Below are positions 5,769 to 6,892 of a stretch of DNA of 6,892 nt, piece by piece. A model generated the notes under the pieces. That model made no database searches. It was not told where the DNA came from and saw nothing but the letters and a program-made list of their open reading frames with translations. The translations under genes and the position numbers were made by a program. The DNA is taken from the NCBI GenBank assembly GCA_026706505.1, contig JAPOYQ010000595.1, positions 1 to 6,892 on the forward strand. The letters are read 5' to 3'. Numbering within the stretch: the first letter of the stretch is position 1; each line of letters opens with the position of its first letter. This DNA comes from Gemmatimonadota bacterium. Lineage in GTDB: Bacteria > Latescibacterota > UBA2968 > UBA8231.

Positions 5769-5797
5769 AATATAGCTCCCATTGTATACAATCCCAA
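5769..5797 (-). promoter_or_regulatory. Sigma70-like promoter of the nuclease-like gene
   Basis: On the minus strand TTGGGA (-35, 5792-5797) is followed after exactly 17 bases by TATATT (-10, 5769-5774). They match the consensus at 4 and 5 of 6 bases respectively. A start site near 5762 would leave a leader of about 20 bases containing the AGGAG ribosome binding site. The spacer contains the palindrome at 5781-5792. Confidence 0.6.
5781..5792. promoter_or_regulatory. Perfect 12-base palindrome in the promoter spacer, putative operator
   Basis: ATTGTATACAAT is its own reverse complement and lies between the -35 and -10 boxes of the nuclease-like gene, overlapping the last base of the -35. This is a classical position for repressor binding. 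A partial match with the half-site GTACACAAT (minus strand, 4888-4896) occurs upstream of the antitoxin gene. The binding protein is unknown. Confidence 0.5.
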
Positions 5798-5900
5798 TGC
5801 CTTTATGTTTAGGTTGGAATCCGCGTCTTCTTACCACCGTGGACGCTTAGTTCAGCGCACCATTGATCGCGCAAAAATCGGATCAGGATACCACTGTGCG

Positions 5901-6892
5901 TTACTCGTAAACCGTTTCCCCAGTCTTGTGGTCCTCGATCCAGTCCCAGTCCACCTCCACGCCCAACCCCGGCCCTTCTGGCACTTCCACACAGCCGTTC
6001 TCATCTACCGAATCCAACTCGTCAAGCCAGCATCTCTCACTATAGACCGCCGGCTTGGTATCGTTGACCAGAGGATGCACCAAACCCAACTCGTAATAGT
6101 TGGCATTGCGCAAGGTCGCCATGATGTGGCGGTGCGCCAGGCTGCCGCCGTGCAACTCCACGTCCAGCCCGTGCGACTCAGCCATAGCGGCAATTTTCAT
6201 CACCCCGGTGATGCCGCCATCGACGCTGCTATTGGCGCGCACGAAGTCGGTGGCACCAGCGGTAATTGTATCGGCCTTGGCCTCCAGCCCGCGCACGTGT
6301 TCGCCCATCAGCATCGGCGTCTTGATCAGCTCGCGCAGCTTGACGTGGGCGAAGCGCGAAAACCCGCCGCCCCTAAATGGATCTTCATACCACATGTAGC
6401 GCGCCTCGTCACAGGCACGGCCCACCTTGAGCACGTCCTCAAACGTGGGAAAACACCCGGCCGGATCGAGCAACAAATCCATATCGTCGCCCACCGCTTC
6501 GCGAATGGCTAACACCGCCGCCACCTCGCGGTCAATCGGCCCGTTGACCCAGCCGTGGATCTTAAACGCTGGATAGCCGTACTCTTCCTTACAGCGCAGC
6601 GCGAATTGCGCAAAGTCGTCCGGCGTCGTCAAACCGCCGTTTTCGTCGCCGTGGTAGGTCGAGGCATAGGCTGGCAATTTCTTGCGCCAACCCCCGCCCA
6701 AGAGCTCGTAAATCGGCGCGTCGTAGAGTTTGCCGGCAAAATCCCACAGCGCGGTGTCCACCGCGCCCGGTGGCGTGCCGTCCTGACCGCGCCGCGAGCG
6801 CTTGAGATCGTGCCAGATGATCTCGCGGTCCAGCGGGTTGCGGCCGAGCAAGTACTGCGCCGGGCGGGAATCGATGCCACCGGACGCAATGC
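5901..6892 (-). CDS. Mandelate racemase/muconate lactonizing enzyme family protein (partial; N-terminus beyond the window)
   Basis: Enolase-superfamily enzyme, probably an acid-sugar dehydratase or racemase acting by metal-assisted proton abstraction next to a carboxylate. The frame is open to the right edge; the codons before TTG at 6851 still read like family sequence (SRPAQYLLGRNPLDRE), so that TTG is not the start and part of the capping domain is missing. About 330 residues are visible against a usual 370-400. Counting from 6851: GTPPGAVDTALWDFAGK (25-41) leads into the barrel; FKIHGW (96-101) is the second strand; D129 (LLLDPAG), E156 (WYEDP) and E184 (MGEHV) are the likely metal ligands; D211-G-G-I and H234 (VELHGG) lie on later strands. 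The second strand has K97-x-H99 rather than the common K-x-K. It lies on the same strand as the nuclease-like gene, 159 bases away, with no visible terminator. The substrate is not assignable. Confidence 0.88.
   Translation of the reverse strand, partial: IASGGIDSRPAQYLLGRNPLDREIIWHDLKRSRRGQDGTPPGAVDTALWDFAGKLYDAPIYELLGGGWRKKLPAYASTYHGDENGGLTTPDDFAQFALRCKEEYGYPAFKIHGWVNGPIDREVAAVLAIREAVGDDMDLLLDPAGCFPTFEDVLKVGRACDEARYMWYEDPFRGGGFSRFAHVKLRELIKTPMLMGEHVRGLEAKADTITAGATDFVRANSSVDGGITGVMKIAAMAESHGLDVELHGGSLAHRHIMATLRNANYYELGLVHPLVNDTKPAVYSERCWLDELDSVDENGCVEVPEGPGLGVEVDWDWIEDHKTGETVYE

Noticed and set aside
5823..5846. Terminator hairpin (GCGTC ... GACGC) downstream of the racemase-family gene
   Set aside because: A 5-base stem with a 14-base loop and no T-run at its minus-strand 3' side is too weak to call.
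5805..6512. A 235-codon open frame on the + strand
   Set aside because: It is antisense to the racemase-family gene, whose minus-strand frame carries clear family motifs; the + strand translation shows no recognisable domain.
6849..6851. TTG at 6851 as the start of the racemase-family gene
   Set aside because: The frame remains open and family-like up to the window edge, so the gene is truncated by the window rather than started there.
1..6892. tRNA, rRNA, CRISPR array, insertion sequence or transposase
   Set aside because: No cloverleaf, no regularly spaced repeats and no transposase- or integrase-like protein were seen on either strand.

Overview
The window looks like chromosomal DNA from an uncultured, GC-moderate environmental bacterium. 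The gene set combines expanded PhyH-family dioxygenases, a cytoplasmic beta-propeller glycosidase-like protein with a typical C-terminal sandwich, a cyclase/formamidase-like hydrolase and an acid-sugar type enolase-superfamily enzyme. This mix is common in Poribacteria, Latescibacterota and Planctomycetota. That placement is an inference from gene content; no rRNA or other phylogenetic marker is present.

Layout. (1) Bases 1-113 are a leader with two small inverted repeats and a possible -10 box. (2) Bases 114-3279 (+) form a tight three-gene operon: PhyH dioxygenase A, a five-bladed-propeller glycoside-hydrolase-like protein (joined by a 4-base ATGA overlap), then PhyH dioxygenase B (Shine-Dalgarno one base after the previous stop). 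A and B are paralogues of identical length, 284 residues, about 63% identical by hand count. (3) Bases 3284-3949 (-) encode a cyclase-family metal hydrolase converging on the operon; the two stop codons are the arms of a perfect 10-base palindrome. (4) Bases 4045-4820 (-) hold a toxin-antitoxin pair: a UPF0175 antitoxin followed, with a GTGA overlap, by a DUF3368 PIN-domain toxin. (5) Bases 4929-5741 (-) encode a 270-residue protein of unknown family with a PD-(D/E)XK nuclease core, preceded by a well-formed promoter whose spacer contains a perfect 12-base palindrome. (6) Bases 5901-6892 (-) hold the C-terminal part of a mandelate racemase/muconate lactonizing family enzyme that runs off the right edge.

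How it fits together. The two PhyH proteins and the propeller protein are probably translated together and act on the same, unidentified, small glycoside or sugar-derived metabolite. The cyclase and the enolase-superfamily enzyme would suit a catabolic neighbourhood for sugar acids or hydroxylated compounds. Between those two, about 3950-5800 is clearly AT-richer: 60-base lines counted by hand give 40-47% GC, against 58-63% in the metabolic genes. It carries only toxin-antitoxin and nuclease-like genes and reads as a small acquired defence or stability island. The most unusual points are the HxG in place of the HxD iron motif in both PhyH proteins, the orphan PD-(D/E)XK protein with its palindrome-bearing promoter, and the A-glycosidase-B operon design.
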